Positions 26,844 through 36,570 are shown, numbered from the stretch's first letter. The stretch is 64,000 nt of DNA from Synechococcus sp. Nb3U1 (GCF_021533835.1 NZ_JAKFYQ010000003.1:186001-250000); one strand, 5' to 3'. Numbers and translations: made by a program. The notes: generated by a model not told the origin, from the letters alone.

Positions 26844-27623
26844 TCAAATCCATTCCACCCAGATCTCGTCTGCTACATTCAGGCCCAAAGTCTGGCTGGC
26901 ATTGCCTTGATTTTGGGCGATCTCTAGCCAACCGGAGCTACCCACCACGGCCATCAGTTCTCCCACAGAGCCACTGGCAAAGGTAGGAGCAGCAGGGATC
27001 CGGGTTCCTTTGGCCCAAACACTCCAGCTACGTCCCTTCAAGAGCTGCTCGGGCAAGGTGCTAATGCAGTTACCAAAGTGATCGACGGCTTGGATCACAG
27101 CTTGGTATCCGCCCGGAAGGAGCTTGGGTTCCGGCCAGTCCAGCCTCGTCAATTCCGCCGGGTTGAGGGGATCCCCCAGTTCCGACAAAGGGATCCCGTT
27201 GGCCAAGTGGGCAGCGGCTGGGGCAAAAATATCCCGCCCGTGAAAGGTGCGGCTGGGCTCAGGGGTGCGCCAGTAGCAGGAGTTGTTGAGCTCAATAGCT
27301 CTGAGAGCGGGGAAGTGAGCCAAAATGCCGCCGAAGAGGCCATTATCGGGGCCAACCAGATAGCCCTGTGCTGTTTGCAGGGCAATGCCACGCCGCGCAC
27401 TTCCCACCCCCGGATCCACCACCGCCAACTGAATGGTTCCTTGCGGCAGGTAAGGATAGGCCGTCATCAGAGCAAAGCGAGCCGCCGCCACATCCTGGGG
27501 TGGGATCCCATGGGTGAGATCGATCAGCCGAACCTGGGGGGCAATGGCGTAGATCACCCCTTTCATGATGCCGACATAGGGATCCCGAAGGCCAAAATCC
27601 GTCAGTAAGCTAATCCATGCCAT
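26844..27623 (-). CDS. SAM hydroxide adenosyltransferase (DUF62 / SAM hydrolase)
   Basis: Protein of 259 aa starting MAWISLLTDFG. Matches the DUF62 family related to fluorinase/chlorinase: LLTDFGLRDPYVGIMKG, then DLTHGIPPQDV, then VDPGVGSARR and the VGPDNGLFG loop. Most bacterial members hydrolyse SAM to adenosine and methionine rather than halogenate; the VDPGVG-x-x-R pattern fits this class. An upstream in-frame ATG at 27647 is possible. It follows argZ on the same strand with a 115-bp gap and is convergent with the pentapeptide gene, with a 10-bp gap. Confidence 0.87.
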   Translation of the reverse strand: MAWISLLTDFGLRDPYVGIMKGVIYAIAPQVRLIDLTHGIPPQDVAAARFALMTAYPYLPQGTIQLAVVDPGVGSARRGIALQTAQGYLVGPDNGLFGGILAHFPALRAIELNNSCYWRTPEPSRTFHGRDIFAPAAAHLANGIPLSELGDPLNPAELTRLDWPEPKLLPGGYQAVIQAVDHFGNCISTLPEQLLKGRSWSVWAKGTRIPAAPTFASGSVGELMAVVGSSGWLEIAQNQGNASQTLGLNVADEIWVEWI

Positions 27624-27689
27624 ATAGGTTGATGCGGGCGATGGCATCTCAAGTGGCCTCTCTCGGATCCCTTACCGATACCGATCGAG

Positions 27690-27724
27690 CGAGCTTGACA
27701 TCCTCTCCCCGCGAATCGAGGAAA
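27690..27724 (-). mobile_element. Possible decayed end of an IS200/IS605-type element
   Basis: The stretch AGCTTGACATCCTCTCCCCG followed by a weak inverted repeat (CGCGAATCGAGG) resembles, from memory, the end that follows tnpB in IS200/IS605 elements. No tnpA or tnpB frame is adjacent and no second end was found, so at most this is a scar. Confidence 0.3.
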
Positions 27725-27738
27725 TGGGCTACTACAGG

Positions 27739-29850
27739 CTACTGCCGAGAGGCCAGAGCCAGTTCAGGACGCTTGTACACCTGCCCCAAGCGACTCAACT
27801 GCTGCACCAGCAAGCTCAAGAACAAGCCCACATCCGTCACGATCCCCACCGATTCCAAAGATCCCCGATCCGCAAGCTTGGTTACCACCGCCGGGTTGAT
27901 ATCTACACAGATCAGCTTCACCCCCGCCGGAGTCATATTCCCGGCCCCAATCGAGTGCAACATGCTGGAGAGCATCAGCACCATATCTGCTCCCTGGATC
28001 AGGCGGGCATAGTCCTGCTGCGCTTTTACCAGATCCATCTCCGTATCCGGCAGCGGCCCATCATCCCGAATCGACCCTGCCAGGGAAAAGGGCACTTGAG
28101 CACGAATGCACTCATAAAACACGCCTCCGGTAATTGCCCCTGCTTCCACTGCTGCCTGGATATTGCCGTGCTTGCGGATGAGGTTGATGGTTTTCAGGTG
28201 ATGCTTGTGGCCCCCCTTGACGGCATTGCCCCGCACCAGATCCACCCCTAGTGAGGTGCCATACAGGTTTTGCTCTAGGTCGTGTACGGCAATGGCATTG
28301 CCGCCCAAGAGCGCCTGCACATAACCCTCCCGAATCAGGCTGGCCAAATGGGATCCCCCGCCTGTATGAATCACCACCGGCCCCGCCACCACCACCGTTT
28401 TGCCACCCCGCTCTTTGATTTGGCGCAGTTCCCAGGCAATCTGTTCCACCAGGATTTCCACCCGTCGCTCGCTGGATACCCCGGATCCCATGAAGGTAAA
28501 TTCCTGGGATCCCCGTTCTTTGCTAGCTTGGCGCAGGGTACGGATCCCTTCCACCCCCGAGACCACCGCATCCCCCACCTGCAAATCTCGGATCAGCGTG
28601 CAGTAAGCTTCGGATCCTCTCACCACGATCACCCCATCCATGCGCTGCCGTCGCACCGGAATCCACTCACCAGCCACCCGCACTTCAGTGGGATAGATGG
28701 TGGTGACATAAAAGTCATCCGGAGCCACCCCAGCTTTCTGTACCTGCTCTAGGCGGGCATTCTGATGACTTTGCTCCGGCAACTGAGCTCCCCGCTCGAT
28801 CAAGGCACTGAGGATGGTATCGAGCATTTCCTCGGTAGGAGCAGAAACCGATAACTCCACAGTTGAAGTGCTTTGCCGGGTTTCCCCCAGATGGAACTTG
28901 AGGATCTGGAAGCTGCCGCCATTTTCCACGATGCAATCGATGGCGTTGGTGAGCAGAGCGCTATCCACCAAATGCCCCTGGAGGGTTACGGTTCGGCTCA
29001 ATACGGTAGCAACCGGATCTGTCTGGGGGGCAACGGCTTCGTTGAGGCGCAGCGTCAAACATTTGGCTGCCCCACCCGCCTTTAAAAATTCCGTCAGCTC
29101 CGTCTGCACCACCGAAAACCCCCGCTCCTGCAGCGTGGCCTCCAGCTCTGGGCTGACTCGATTCACCAGAATCGTGCCATTTACATCCACGGCATTACAA
29201 GCAAAGTGGATGGCATCCGCCTCTTGGATAGGGATCCGTTTTTCGGGGGGCACCCGCATCTCGATCAAGCGGTTGGAGTAAGCATCAAAAGCCGCCGGAT
29301 AGTAGAGCAAATATCCTTCCGAAAGCGGGCAAAAGCAGGTGTCCAGGTGATAGAACCTCTCATCCACCAGCCGCAGAGACAGGACTTCAATTTCCAGCCA
29401 TTTGGCCAGGTATGGGTGAGATTCCAGCATGGAGCGGAAGCCATAGCCCGCCCACAGCCAGCGCCCCGCTCGATCCAACAAGGCATCGCCCGCCCCCTCA
29501 AAAGCCAGTGCCGGCGGCAATTCGTAGACCCTGTACCCCTGCCCCTCAAACCAAGCCTTGAAATAGGGTTGTTCCCCCTGCCGTTCCGGGTGATAAAAGC
29601 GGCTCAGCACCACGGTAGATCCGAGAATTAAGCCCGCATTGGCGGTAAAGACCATATCCGGCCACCCCTGAACGGGATCCACCAATTGAACTTTGGCCCG
29701 CTGTGAGAGTTGTTGGTACAAAGCCTGCCACTGCTGCACCGCCCGTTCCCGCGAGGATCGATGCACATTCCCCACCATCCAGGGGTTGATCACATAGTCC
29801 ACCTCGTAATGATCGGGTGGGCACATCAAATACTGAATTAGACTAGACAT
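27739..29850 (-). CDS. argZ: Arginine dihydrolase ArgZ/AgrE (bifunctional, with ornithine cyclodeaminase-like C-terminal domain)
   Basis: Protein of 703 aa, the size of Synechocystis ArgZ and Anabaena AgrE. The N-terminal guanidino-group-modifying domain (about 1-280) converts arginine to ornithine, releasing ammonia and CO2. It shows NPWMVGNVHRSSRERAV, PDMVFTANAGLI, the EGAGD motif, LDTCFCPL, and the catalytic-cysteine block GGAAKCLTLRL. A linker (LOR/SDH) region follows. The C-terminal NAD-binding domain, which in AgrE makes proline from ornithine, includes TVVVAGPVVIHTGGG and GGHKHHLKTIN. The pathway is nitrogen remobilisation from arginine or cyanophycin and the ornithine-ammonia cycle. 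ATG at 29850 is preferred over a TTG three codons upstream. Confidence 0.95.
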   Translation of the reverse strand: MSSLIQYLMCPPDHYEVDYVINPWMVGNVHRSSRERAVQQWQALYQQLSQRAKVQLVDPVQGWPDMVFTANAGLILGSTVVLSRFYHPERQGEQPYFKAWFEGQGYRVYELPPALAFEGAGDALLDRAGRWLWAGYGFRSMLESHPYLAKWLEIEVLSLRLVDERFYHLDTCFCPLSEGYLLYYPAAFDAYSNRLIEMRVPPEKRIPIQEADAIHFACNAVDVNGTILVNRVSPELEATLQERGFSVVQTELTEFLKAGGAAKCLTLRLNEAVAPQTDPVATVLSRTVTLQGHLVDSALLTNAIDCIVENGGSFQILKFHLGETRQSTSTVELSVSAPTEEMLDTILSALIERGAQLPEQSHQNARLEQVQKAGVAPDDFYVTTIYPTEVRVAGEWIPVRRQRMDGVIVVRGSEAYCTLIRDLQVGDAVVSGVEGIRTLRQASKERGSQEFTFMGSGVSSERRVEILVEQIAWELRQIKERGGKTVVVAGPVVIHTGGGSHLASLIREGYVQALLGGNAIAVHDLEQNLYGTSLGVDLVRGNAVKGGHKHHLKTINLIRKHGNIQAAVEAGAITGGVFYECIRAQVPFSLAGSIRDDGPLPDTEMDLVKAQQDYARLIQGADMVLMLSSMLHSIGAGNMTPAGVKLICVDINPAVVTKLADRGSLESVGIVTDVGLFLSLLVQQLSRLGQVYKRPELALASRQ

Positions 29851-29926
29851 AAAGACCAACTATCCCAGTGATCCGCAGCAGGGCATCCCCTAGATTAGCA
29901 GTTGATGTCGGCAGCGTCCTCAGCGG

Positions 29927-30676
29927 TTAGAGGCTCTCTTTGACCAGTTCCGGCTCCGGCTGACCTGGGTCGGCAATATTGGGCAGTTCCAGGCAGTACC
30001 CCGCCCCATAAACCGTTTTGATGTATTGCGGATGGCGAGGATCTGGCTCCAGCTTGGTACGCAGGTGGCGGATGTGGACGCGAATGGTTTCGATGTCATC
30101 GTCCGGTTCGTAGCCCCACACCTCCTGCAAAATCTCGCTGGGAGAAACCGTCTGGCCGTGGCGCTGCATCAAGCAATGGAGCAGATCAAACTCCAAGTGG
30201 GTGAGCTTAATGGTTTTGCCGAACCACAACACCTCGAAGCGCTCTGGCACCAGGGTGAGTGGCCCGTAGCTGAGGATTTCGCTGTGCTTGGCCGTCTGCG
30301 GGATCCGATCCGAGCGGCGTAACAAAGCCCGTACCCGCACCAGCAGCTCTTGTACCTCGAAGGGCTTGGTCAGGTAATCATCTGCGCCAGCATTAAAGCC
30401 CTCAATCTTATCTTGGGTTTGCCCAAGGGCAGTGAGCATCAACACCGGGATCTCGCTGGTACGTTCTTCCCGGCGCAAGCGCTGACAAATGGTCAGGCCA
30501 TCCACTTGGGGCAACATCAGATCAAGGATGATCAGATCGGGGAGCACTTGCAAGGCCATCGCCTGTCCGCGTACCCCATCGCTAGCCTTCACCACTTCGT
30601 AGCCCGCCAACTCCAGGTTGATGCGCAGGATATCTAGAATAGAAGGGTCATCTTCAATGACGAGTATGCGAGCCAT
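29927..30676 (-). CDS. rpaA: Two-component response regulator RpaA
   Basis: OmpR-type regulator of 249 aa that matches RpaA closely: receiver with phosphorylation site Asp52 ([12 protein letters not shown]) and switch lysine in DDYLTKPFE. The RpaA-specific linker [20 protein letters not shown] follows, then the winged helix ending [20 protein letters not shown]. RpaA is phosphorylated by SasA, dephosphorylated via CikA, and drives circadian output (dusk) gene expression. It was first described for phycobilisome energy distribution. Monocistronic by position: 76 bp before argZ on the same strand and a long gap upstream. Confidence 0.94.
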   Translation of the reverse strand: MARILVIEDDPSILDILRINLELAGYEVVKASDGVRGQAMALQVLPDLIILDLMLPQVDGLTICQRLRREERTSEIPVLMLTALGQTQDKIEGFNAGADDYLTKPFEVQELLVRVRALLRRSDRIPQTAKHSEILSYGPLTLVPERFEVLWFGKTIKLTHLEFDLLHCLMQRHGQTVSPSEILQEVWGYEPDDDIETIRVHIRHLRTKLEPDPRHPQYIKTVYGAGYCLELPNIADPGQPEPELVKESL

Positions 30677-31031
30677 AGGTCAGATTGCAGCCCAAACTGC
30701 GGATAAAGCGTTTTGTTAAATATCCTGACAAGAAGTCCAAAGCTTTACGACTCAAAGTTTACTTAATTTTACCCCTATTGCAAATCTCCTGCCGAAAAGG
30801 CCGAGATCCAGGGAGCTTTTGTGTTGGCCTATACCCAGATTTTCCTCTCCCAAAGAGGGTTATGGCAGTAAGGCCACTGTTTTTCTTGCGGTTTACACGA
30901 CTTGCAGGTGGGTTTGCTTCTGATCTGGAGGTCTTGTCCATTCACCCTGAGTCAGGGTGCTCTGACTCAGGCTTGGGCTTGGCTAAGATCATAGGAGGAT
31001 CATAGGATCATCGCCGTTGCGAGGTTTGTGT
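30677..31031. other. Intergenic region upstream of rpaA
   Basis: About 355 bp with no gene seen. It must hold the rpaA promoter and that of the divergent Cys-motif gene. AT-rich around 30690-30780. A short palindrome-like TGAGTCAGGGTGCTCTGACTCA lies near 30946-30967 (arms TGAGTCAG/CTGACTCA), possibly an operator or hairpin. Confidence 0.4.
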
Positions 31032-31487
31032 ATGGCTGCGTCAAGCCAAGTCAAAGCCTATGTGGCCTGCTGGATACAGTTGGGCAAAGCGGTGATGTGC
31101 GAGTCTCCTGGCGGCAGTGAGCGCATCCAACCTCAGTCCGTACTCAGCTTGGGATCCCTAAGCCAGGAATTTCACCTCAGTTGGCATCGCGTGAGTCTGG
31201 ATCCCTGGCATTGTCACCTGGAAGGAACCCATGAGTCTTTGGGGCAGTTACTCAGCCCTGCCTGGGAGATCGGTTCCTGTAGTCGTTGCGGTTTACCCAT
31301 ACCTCTGCCGGCTACCACAGCGACTGCTATCGGGCCTTGTCCCTGCTTTGATCTGAAGGGATGGCCGAATTCAACAACCGTGCCTCCCCGTATACAGGAT
31401 GAGCAGTTTTTACAAGTGGCTGGGTTGAGATCTATGCATCAGCGCCTCATGGATCGAGACAGAATGCTGGACAAGCAAGATAGATAG
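31032..31487 (+). CDS. Conserved cyanobacterial protein with Cys motifs, function unknown
   Basis: Protein of 151 aa. KAYVACWIQLGKAV at the N-terminus, a central W-E-I-x-S-C-x-x-C-x-x-P-x-P segment and a later CPC-x-D-L-x-x-W-P-N resemble a protein that I recall as widespread and unnamed in cyanobacteria. The CxxC plus CPC arrangement could bind zinc or a redox metal, but this is inference. A GAGG site precedes the ATG at 31032. Divergent from rpaA. Confidence 0.65.
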   Translation: MAASSQVKAYVACWIQLGKAVMCESPGGSERIQPQSVLSLGSLSQEFHLSWHRVSLDPWHCHLEGTHESLGQLLSPAWEIGSCSRCGLPIPLPATTATAIGPCPCFDLKGWPNSTTVPPRIQDEQFLQVAGLRSMHQRLMDRDRMLDKQDR

Positions 31488-31567
31488 GTCGCTCCTAAAG
31501 GCTTTGAGAATATGAGTTTCCCTTCGTTCCATCTGGCCCGATCTCTACCCCACTGGTTTTAGCCTCC

Positions 31568-34327
31568 CTAGGTTGCAGATCTCATCTTTTCAAGTTTCTG
31601 TTGTAAATTTTCAAGGCGGGATTGGAAGATCTGTTCAATTTCATTCGCTAGGTTCTGTTGCTCAATAGACAGAACCTCAGGATATTGCCCTGGTGTAGCC
31701 TGGAAACGTTGGAGCTGACGATCAAAGTGGTTCCCTGGGTATCGAATGTGCTCTACAGTTTCATTTTCAATCCACGTAAAGAAAAAGAAAGAAGACAACA
31801 GTTTTGCAAAGACTTGATCTTCCAAACTATAGGTGAATTGCCTAAATGCCATCTCTTCTGGGAACCCACCGATAAAATCAAAGGCTTCGCGACGAAGGCA
31901 TAAGTTGATTACACAAGTATTGCTTACGGCTTTTTGCCAGTAGAGATGAAGCTGTTCAGATAGATGAATCCCAGTCTTCACAATCATTGGATAGGGTCGA
32001 CAAGGCCAATAGGTATCTTGTCCTGTCTGAACAGTCAGAGGTGTATTTAGTGTTTTCCAGCACTGAAGAATATGCTCTTTGAAATAGAGGTCATCATCAT
32101 CGCAGAAGAATAAGGCCTTAGAACTCGTAGCGTTGGCACCGGTGTTGCGGGCTGCAGCTTGACCACGATTTTCAGAATGTCGAAGAAGTGCAACGTATGA
32201 CTTTCCTTTCGACCAGTTTTCTAAATGGGAATAAGTATCATCCGTTGAAGCATCGTCGACCAAAATAATTTGGCCGTCTACTTGGCTCGCATAACAATAG
32301 TTCTCACGAAAATAATGTAAGCTGGCTTCTATGCTCTTTAGGGTGCGCTCCACGATCGGCCATCCACGTCGGCTGGAGTTAAATATCGGAACCACTACAG
32401 CAAAGGAATGAATAATAGGTTCTCTGTTGGGCTTTCGCCCAATCAGGGCAAGGTTTTGACTCCCTTGAAAGATTGCCCTCTGCTCGACGTGATTTGTTAA
32501 GGACTGACTGAGTTCCTGGAATAGGCTCTGCCAGTCTCCCATAGAAGGCTGCCTGTAGAGTTGATGGGTTGGGTACCAGGGGCTATCTTTTCGTTCCCTC
32601 AGCCAACGCCAATCAGGGCTGTAGGAAAGCAAAAGCCATACGGGCTTACCCAGTGCTCCGGCTAGATGCCCAACAGAAGTATCGACTGTAATGATCAAGT
32701 CTAGCTGTTGGATCAGACAGGCCGTATCAGCAAAATCTTGAATGTGAGGGGCCAGATCAAAAACTTCTCCTTCAGGCAATGTCTTCAGCTCTGACTCTTT
32801 TGGCCCTTTCTGTAAACTATAAAAACGCACTCCAGGGATCCCTAACAGAGGCTGAAAATGTTCTAACTTTGTAGAACGGAAGCGATCCCCTTTGTGATCC
32901 GGGTTGCCTGCCCATACGATTCCTACCTTTAGCACGGGATCCCCTTCAGCAAGCAAAGGATCCAACTCCTCTAGCTTTAATGTTTTGTCTTTAGGAACTT
33001 GCAGATAAGGGGTATGGGTAGGGATGGTTTCTAAGGTCGTACCCAAAAGATGGGGAAGACTCAGGAATGGAGCATGAACATCAAATTCTGGTAGAGGTTT
33101 GCCCCGAGCGATAAGTTGAGCAATGCCTGGGATCCCCTGGAATAGCTCTACTAAAACCTCTTGGCATTCCACGATTACTCTTCCGCCCATCTCAGCAACT
33201 TGGGGTACATAGCGGATGAACTGTATCGTATCTCCCAGTCCTTGTTCTGCATAGAGCAAGATGGTTTTCCCCGTCAGATCAGACCCATCCCAAAGGGGTT
33301 GAGCAAAAGTTCGGGGTGGGATCCCTTCTTGCTTCCAGCGCCATTCATATTCCGCAAAGCCTTGCTTGAGATCCCCCGAAGACAATAAGGCTAAAGAGCG
33401 GTTCCAAGGGGCGGAAACACAGTTGGGATCGAGAGCAAAAGCCTGTTCAAAACAAGCAATAGCCGGTAAAAGATTGCCTTGGCTGTGGTAAGCAACTCCA
33501 AGGACATTGTAGGCATCTGCATAGTCACTCTTAAGAGCAATGGCTCGTCGCAAGTGAGTAATGGCTTCTTCAACACGGTTTAAGCTCCACAGCACTACCC
33601 CAGCATTTTGGTGGGCTTGCGGAAACTCAGGCCGCAGGCGAATTGCCTCTTGGTAGTGGTGAAGGGCTTCTTGTAGATTGTTTTGAGCAAACAGAGCCAC
33701 GGCCAAATTGTTGTGGGCATCCGCATGATTGGGATCTTGGGCAAGAGCAGCCCGGTAGGCGGCGATCACCTCCTCTAGGTTGGTTTTGGCATTGGCATGA
33801 TCCGGCTTGAGGGTGAGGGCTTTTTGATAGTGTTGGATAGCTACACTCTGCCGACCTTGTTCCCACAGGGCAACCCCCAAGTTGTTCAGGGCATCTACAT
33901 GACGGCTATTTAGCTTCAGCGCTTGGCGATAGTGGTCTATGGCCGCATCTAGGTCGGATAAACGCCGATAAGCGCTCCCTAAATTGTTGAGGGCATCCGC
34001 ATAATGGGGCTTCAGCTTCAGCGCTTCCCGATAATGACGAATGGCTTGATCAATTTGGCCAAGATCCTGCAGGGCATTGCCCAGATTGTTGTAGGTCTCT
34101 GGTGCTTGGGGCTTAAAGATCAACGAGCGCTGCAAATAGCTAACTGCCTGAGAGGGATCCCCTTGTTGCCGGGCAATCATGCCCAATAGGCAGAGCACGT
34201 CGGCATGGTGAGGCTGCACCCGCAAAACCTGCTGCAAGCGTTCTTTGGCCGTTGATAGGTCTCCTGCTTGGTAAGAGCGGATCCCTTCCGTCAGAACAGC
34301 CGAAAGGTCTGAAGTTTCATGACTCAT
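31568..34327 (-). CDS. TPR repeat protein with two glycosyltransferase-like domains
   Basis: Large cytosolic protein of about 919 aa. Residues about 1-330 are nine or ten TPR units (for example SYLQRSLIFKPQAPETYNNLG and AIRHYREALKLKPHYADALN). Residues about 340-620 resemble the GT9/heptosyltransferase-like module often fused to TPRs: ILLYAEQGLGDTIQFIRYVP and TVDTSVGHLAGALGKPVWLL. Residues about 640-919 are a GT2-type family domain: VVVPIFNSSRRGW, ILVDDASTDDT, NRGQAAARNTGA and the metal-binding CDDDDLYF. Likely modifies surface polysaccharide or protein. From about 31.6 to 32.9 kb the DNA looks more AT-rich than its neighbours, which could mean the GT2 half was acquired. Confidence 0.85.
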   Translation of the reverse strand: MSHETSDLSAVLTEGIRSYQAGDLSTAKERLQQVLRVQPHHADVLCLLGMIARQQGDPSQAVSYLQRSLIFKPQAPETYNNLGNALQDLGQIDQAIRHYREALKLKPHYADALNNLGSAYRRLSDLDAAIDHYRQALKLNSRHVDALNNLGVALWEQGRQSVAIQHYQKALTLKPDHANAKTNLEEVIAAYRAALAQDPNHADAHNNLAVALFAQNNLQEALHHYQEAIRLRPEFPQAHQNAGVVLWSLNRVEEAITHLRRAIALKSDYADAYNVLGVAYHSQGNLLPAIACFEQAFALDPNCVSAPWNRSLALLSSGDLKQGFAEYEWRWKQEGIPPRTFAQPLWDGSDLTGKTILLYAEQGLGDTIQFIRYVPQVAEMGGRVIVECQEVLVELFQGIPGIAQLIARGKPLPEFDVHAPFLSLPHLLGTTLETIPTHTPYLQVPKDKTLKLEELDPLLAEGDPVLKVGIVWAGNPDHKGDRFRSTKLEHFQPLLGIPGVRFYSLQKGPKESELKTLPEGEVFDLAPHIQDFADTACLIQQLDLIITVDTSVGHLAGALGKPVWLLLSYSPDWRWLRERKDSPWYPTHQLYRQPSMGDWQSLFQELSQSLTNHVEQRAIFQGSQNLALIGRKPNREPIIHSFAVVVPIFNSSRRGWPIVERTLKSIEASLHYFRENYCYASQVDGQIILVDDASTDDTYSHLENWSKGKSYVALLRHSENRGQAAARNTGANATSSKALFFCDDDDLYFKEHILQCWKTLNTPLTVQTGQDTYWPCRPYPMIVKTGIHLSEQLHLYWQKAVSNTCVINLCLRREAFDFIGGFPEEMAFRQFTYSLEDQVFAKLLSSFFFFTWIENETVEHIRYPGNHFDRQLQRFQATPGQYPEVLSIEQQNLANEIEQIFQSRLENLQQKLEKMRSAT

Positions 34328-34576
34328 TAACCTCGTCGCCCCTTTCACTTGTTATATTCAAATTATATTCAGGACAAAACCTGTGAAGCTTTTGTCTGCC
34401 TTCAATTTAGATCTACATGGCTCTTCTGGCTTTATGGGGATACTACTGAGAAGCCATTAGTGCTAAGGGTTAGTGATAGGGTTGCGTTGCACTGTGTCAA
34501 CTCCTGACAAGGGAAGGAACTTAGAGATGGAAATAAGCTGACTCCAACTACATTGATATCTAGATATCTGAAATAT

Positions 34577-36304
34577 CTAATCAAAGTCTACGGTCGTTGT
34601 TAAGGTACTGGTATTGTTGAAAGGATTCACATCTCCAGCTAGGTTTACTGTGACCGTATTCACAAAGGTTCCTGTTGTAGCAAAGGTTCCTGTAACCTCG
34701 AAGAAGATGAAATCAAGGGAGCTAAGGGTACCAAAATTACAGGTCAGGATACCTATACCTGTCAAGGTACAGCGAGGATCCGAGACACTGAAAGCTGAGA
34801 ATTCAGGGGGGAAGGAATCTGTGAGGGTAACCCCTGAGGTGGTGGAAATAGGTTGATTATTAAAGACGGTGAAAGAGTAAGTGTAAAGCCCTGGCTCGAC
34901 AAATAGCTCGCCAAACTTATTAACACCAACATCTTGCCCAAAGGTGATGGTTGTGAAATCAATATCGGAGACAGAAGTGGTTTGGTCAGAATCTACCGTC
35001 ACTGTGTTGGTTAATGTAGAAGGCACAGGGAAGTCAGGCTCGCAGCCGTTCCGTGCTTCTGGGGAATCAATCAGCCCAATACATCTATCCACCTCAGAAG
35101 GGAAAGGGACAGCAGCAACGATCTGCAGAGTTAGGGTTGCATCAGGAGCGAGTTCTCCGATCGAGCAAACCACTACATCTGGCCCAGAACTACTGAGGGT
35201 ACAAGCCGAGTCAGAAGCAGAGATAAATTCCAATTCTGGTGGAAGGGTATCTGTAAGAACGACCCCGGTAGCTGTGCCATCTCCAGTATTGGTAACAGTA
35301 ATCGAATAGGTGAGAGTTCCTGAAAGAGAATTAAAGAACTCAAAGTCGCTGATAGCGTTGATGCCATCTGTTTTGGAGACCGTGAGATCAACGGTCGTCT
35401 CAGGGGGCGGCGGTGGCGGCGGTGGCGGCGGTGGCGGCGGTGGTGGCGGTGGCGGTACGGGAGTGGGAGTGGGCAGAGGAAGCTCCTCGAGCTCCGTCTC
35501 GATCGTGCCGTTGCGGGTAACAATCCGTAGAAGCCCAGCGTTAGGGCCAGGAAACAGCAACACCTGTAACCGACAGTCTGGAGGCGTTCCGATCACGAGG
35601 AAAGACTGAACTGACTGCCCATTGAAGTTAATGGCAGTCGTATCACAGAGATTTTCTCCCTCGATGAGCAATTGCAAGCCGTTTGGCGTAAGACTAGCGG
35701 TAATATCGGTGATAGCAGGGGGTGTGGGGCCACTAACCCGATCAATGCGAAAATTACGCTGAACGGTGTAGCTGAATCCTGCTTGATCAAAAAAAGTAAT
35801 CTTAAGGGTGTAGTTACGCCCTAGAGCTAGGTCGAAGCTCAAATCAGGGCCACCAGGGCTGCAAGAACCTCCGGGCACTGTTGCAGGGGTACATCCAATT
35901 TCTGAAGCAGAGAAACTTTGCTGGAACGGAAGACCCAATGCGCGACCAATGGGTTCAGGAACTGTTATTTCAACTTGAAGGGCCAGCTCAGGTTTCAATC
36001 CGTTTTCAAAAGCGATTACACTTCTCTGAAAAAGGCGCTGGAAAAGGAGAGTTGTAGGAACAACTCGTGTGCCGTTGGGGAAGCCCGAAACAGCAGCCTC
36101 GATACTGGCCTGAGTAGAGGTGGAAAAACTCGAGGGTTTGGGAGGTGTTTGAGTTGGAGAAGGTGTTACGGGGTTAAAAGATGTTGTACTTGTACTATCA
36201 CCACCGCAGCCGACGAAGGACGAGCTGAGGAGAAAGAGCAGGATCACCAGTGGAATCTGCCTGAACGAGAGCAAAAACTTCAAGAGCACTCGTGTAATCA
36301 TCAC
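34577..36304 (-). CDS. DUF11-repeat surface lipoprotein with polyproline linker
   Basis: Protein of 575 aa with an N-terminal hydrophobic segment and lipobox FVGC (lipid Cys33). A Ser/Thr/Pro linker, an N-terminal domain (about 65-185), and an IPT/TIG-like strand block (ITDITASLTPNGLQLLIEG) follow. About 18 consecutive prolines (about 284-301) separate these from two DUF11 repeats (about 307-430 and 458-575), each with TYSITVTNTGDGTATGVVLT or similar and DTLPPE/DSFPPE motifs. DUF11 domains form Ig-like strands in surface proteins. Expected on the outer membrane or exposed surface; no ligand known. Confidence 0.82.
   Translation of the reverse strand: MMITRVLLKFLLSFRQIPLVILLFLLSSSFVGCGGDSTSTTSFNPVTPSPTQTPPKPSSFSTSTQASIEAAVSGFPNGTRVVPTTLLFQRLFQRSVIAFENGLKPELALQVEITVPEPIGRALGLPFQQSFSASEIGCTPATVPGGSCSPGGPDLSFDLALGRNYTLKITFFDQAGFSYTVQRNFRIDRVSGPTPPAITDITASLTPNGLQLLIEGENLCDTTAINFNGQSVQSFLVIGTPPDCRLQVLLFPGPNAGLLRIVTRNGTIETELEELPLPTPTPVPPPPPPPPPPPPPPPPPPETTVDLTVSKTDGINAISDFEFFNSLSGTLTYSITVTNTGDGTATGVVLTDTLPPELEFISASDSACTLSSSGPDVVVCSIGELAPDATLTLQIVAAVPFPSEVDRCIGLIDSPEARNGCEPDFPVPSTLTNTVTVDSDQTTSVSDIDFTTITFGQDVGVNKFGELFVEPGLYTYSFTVFNNQPISTTSGVTLTDSFPPEFSAFSVSDPRCTLTGIGILTCNFGTLSSLDFIFFEVTGTFATTGTFVNTVTVNLAGDVNPFNNTSTLTTTVDFD
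35405..35455 (-). repeat. GGC/GGT microsatellite coding polyproline
   Basis: About 17 consecutive GGC/GGT triplets (CCG/CCA/CCGCC on the coding strand) encode the proline run. In-frame length change by slippage would alter the stalk without frameshift. Confidence 0.85.
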
Positions 36305-36570
36305 CTAGCCCTCACCCAGCCTAAACGCGTACATCTCTGGATTGAACCACATATTTATTCAAGAAGCAACTGGGCTAGGTCGACTATTTTCACTTCTAGT
36401 GTTGCTTGCACAAGGAGTAACCAATGGACGTCACCTCATCCCTAGAGGCATCCGGGCTGTCTCCGGGCTTGTTGGAAGAGGATTAGTAAGGATTACAGAG
36501 TTATTTCAGAGTGAAGTTTTTTTGTGTCTATATCTTGTATTCTTGGTATTCTTGCTTTGCAAAAAAGTCT
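36305..36570. other. Intergenic region upstream of the DUF11 lipoprotein gene
   Basis: No gene supported. It is T-rich near 36515-36560. Element copy D follows directly. Confidence 0.5.
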
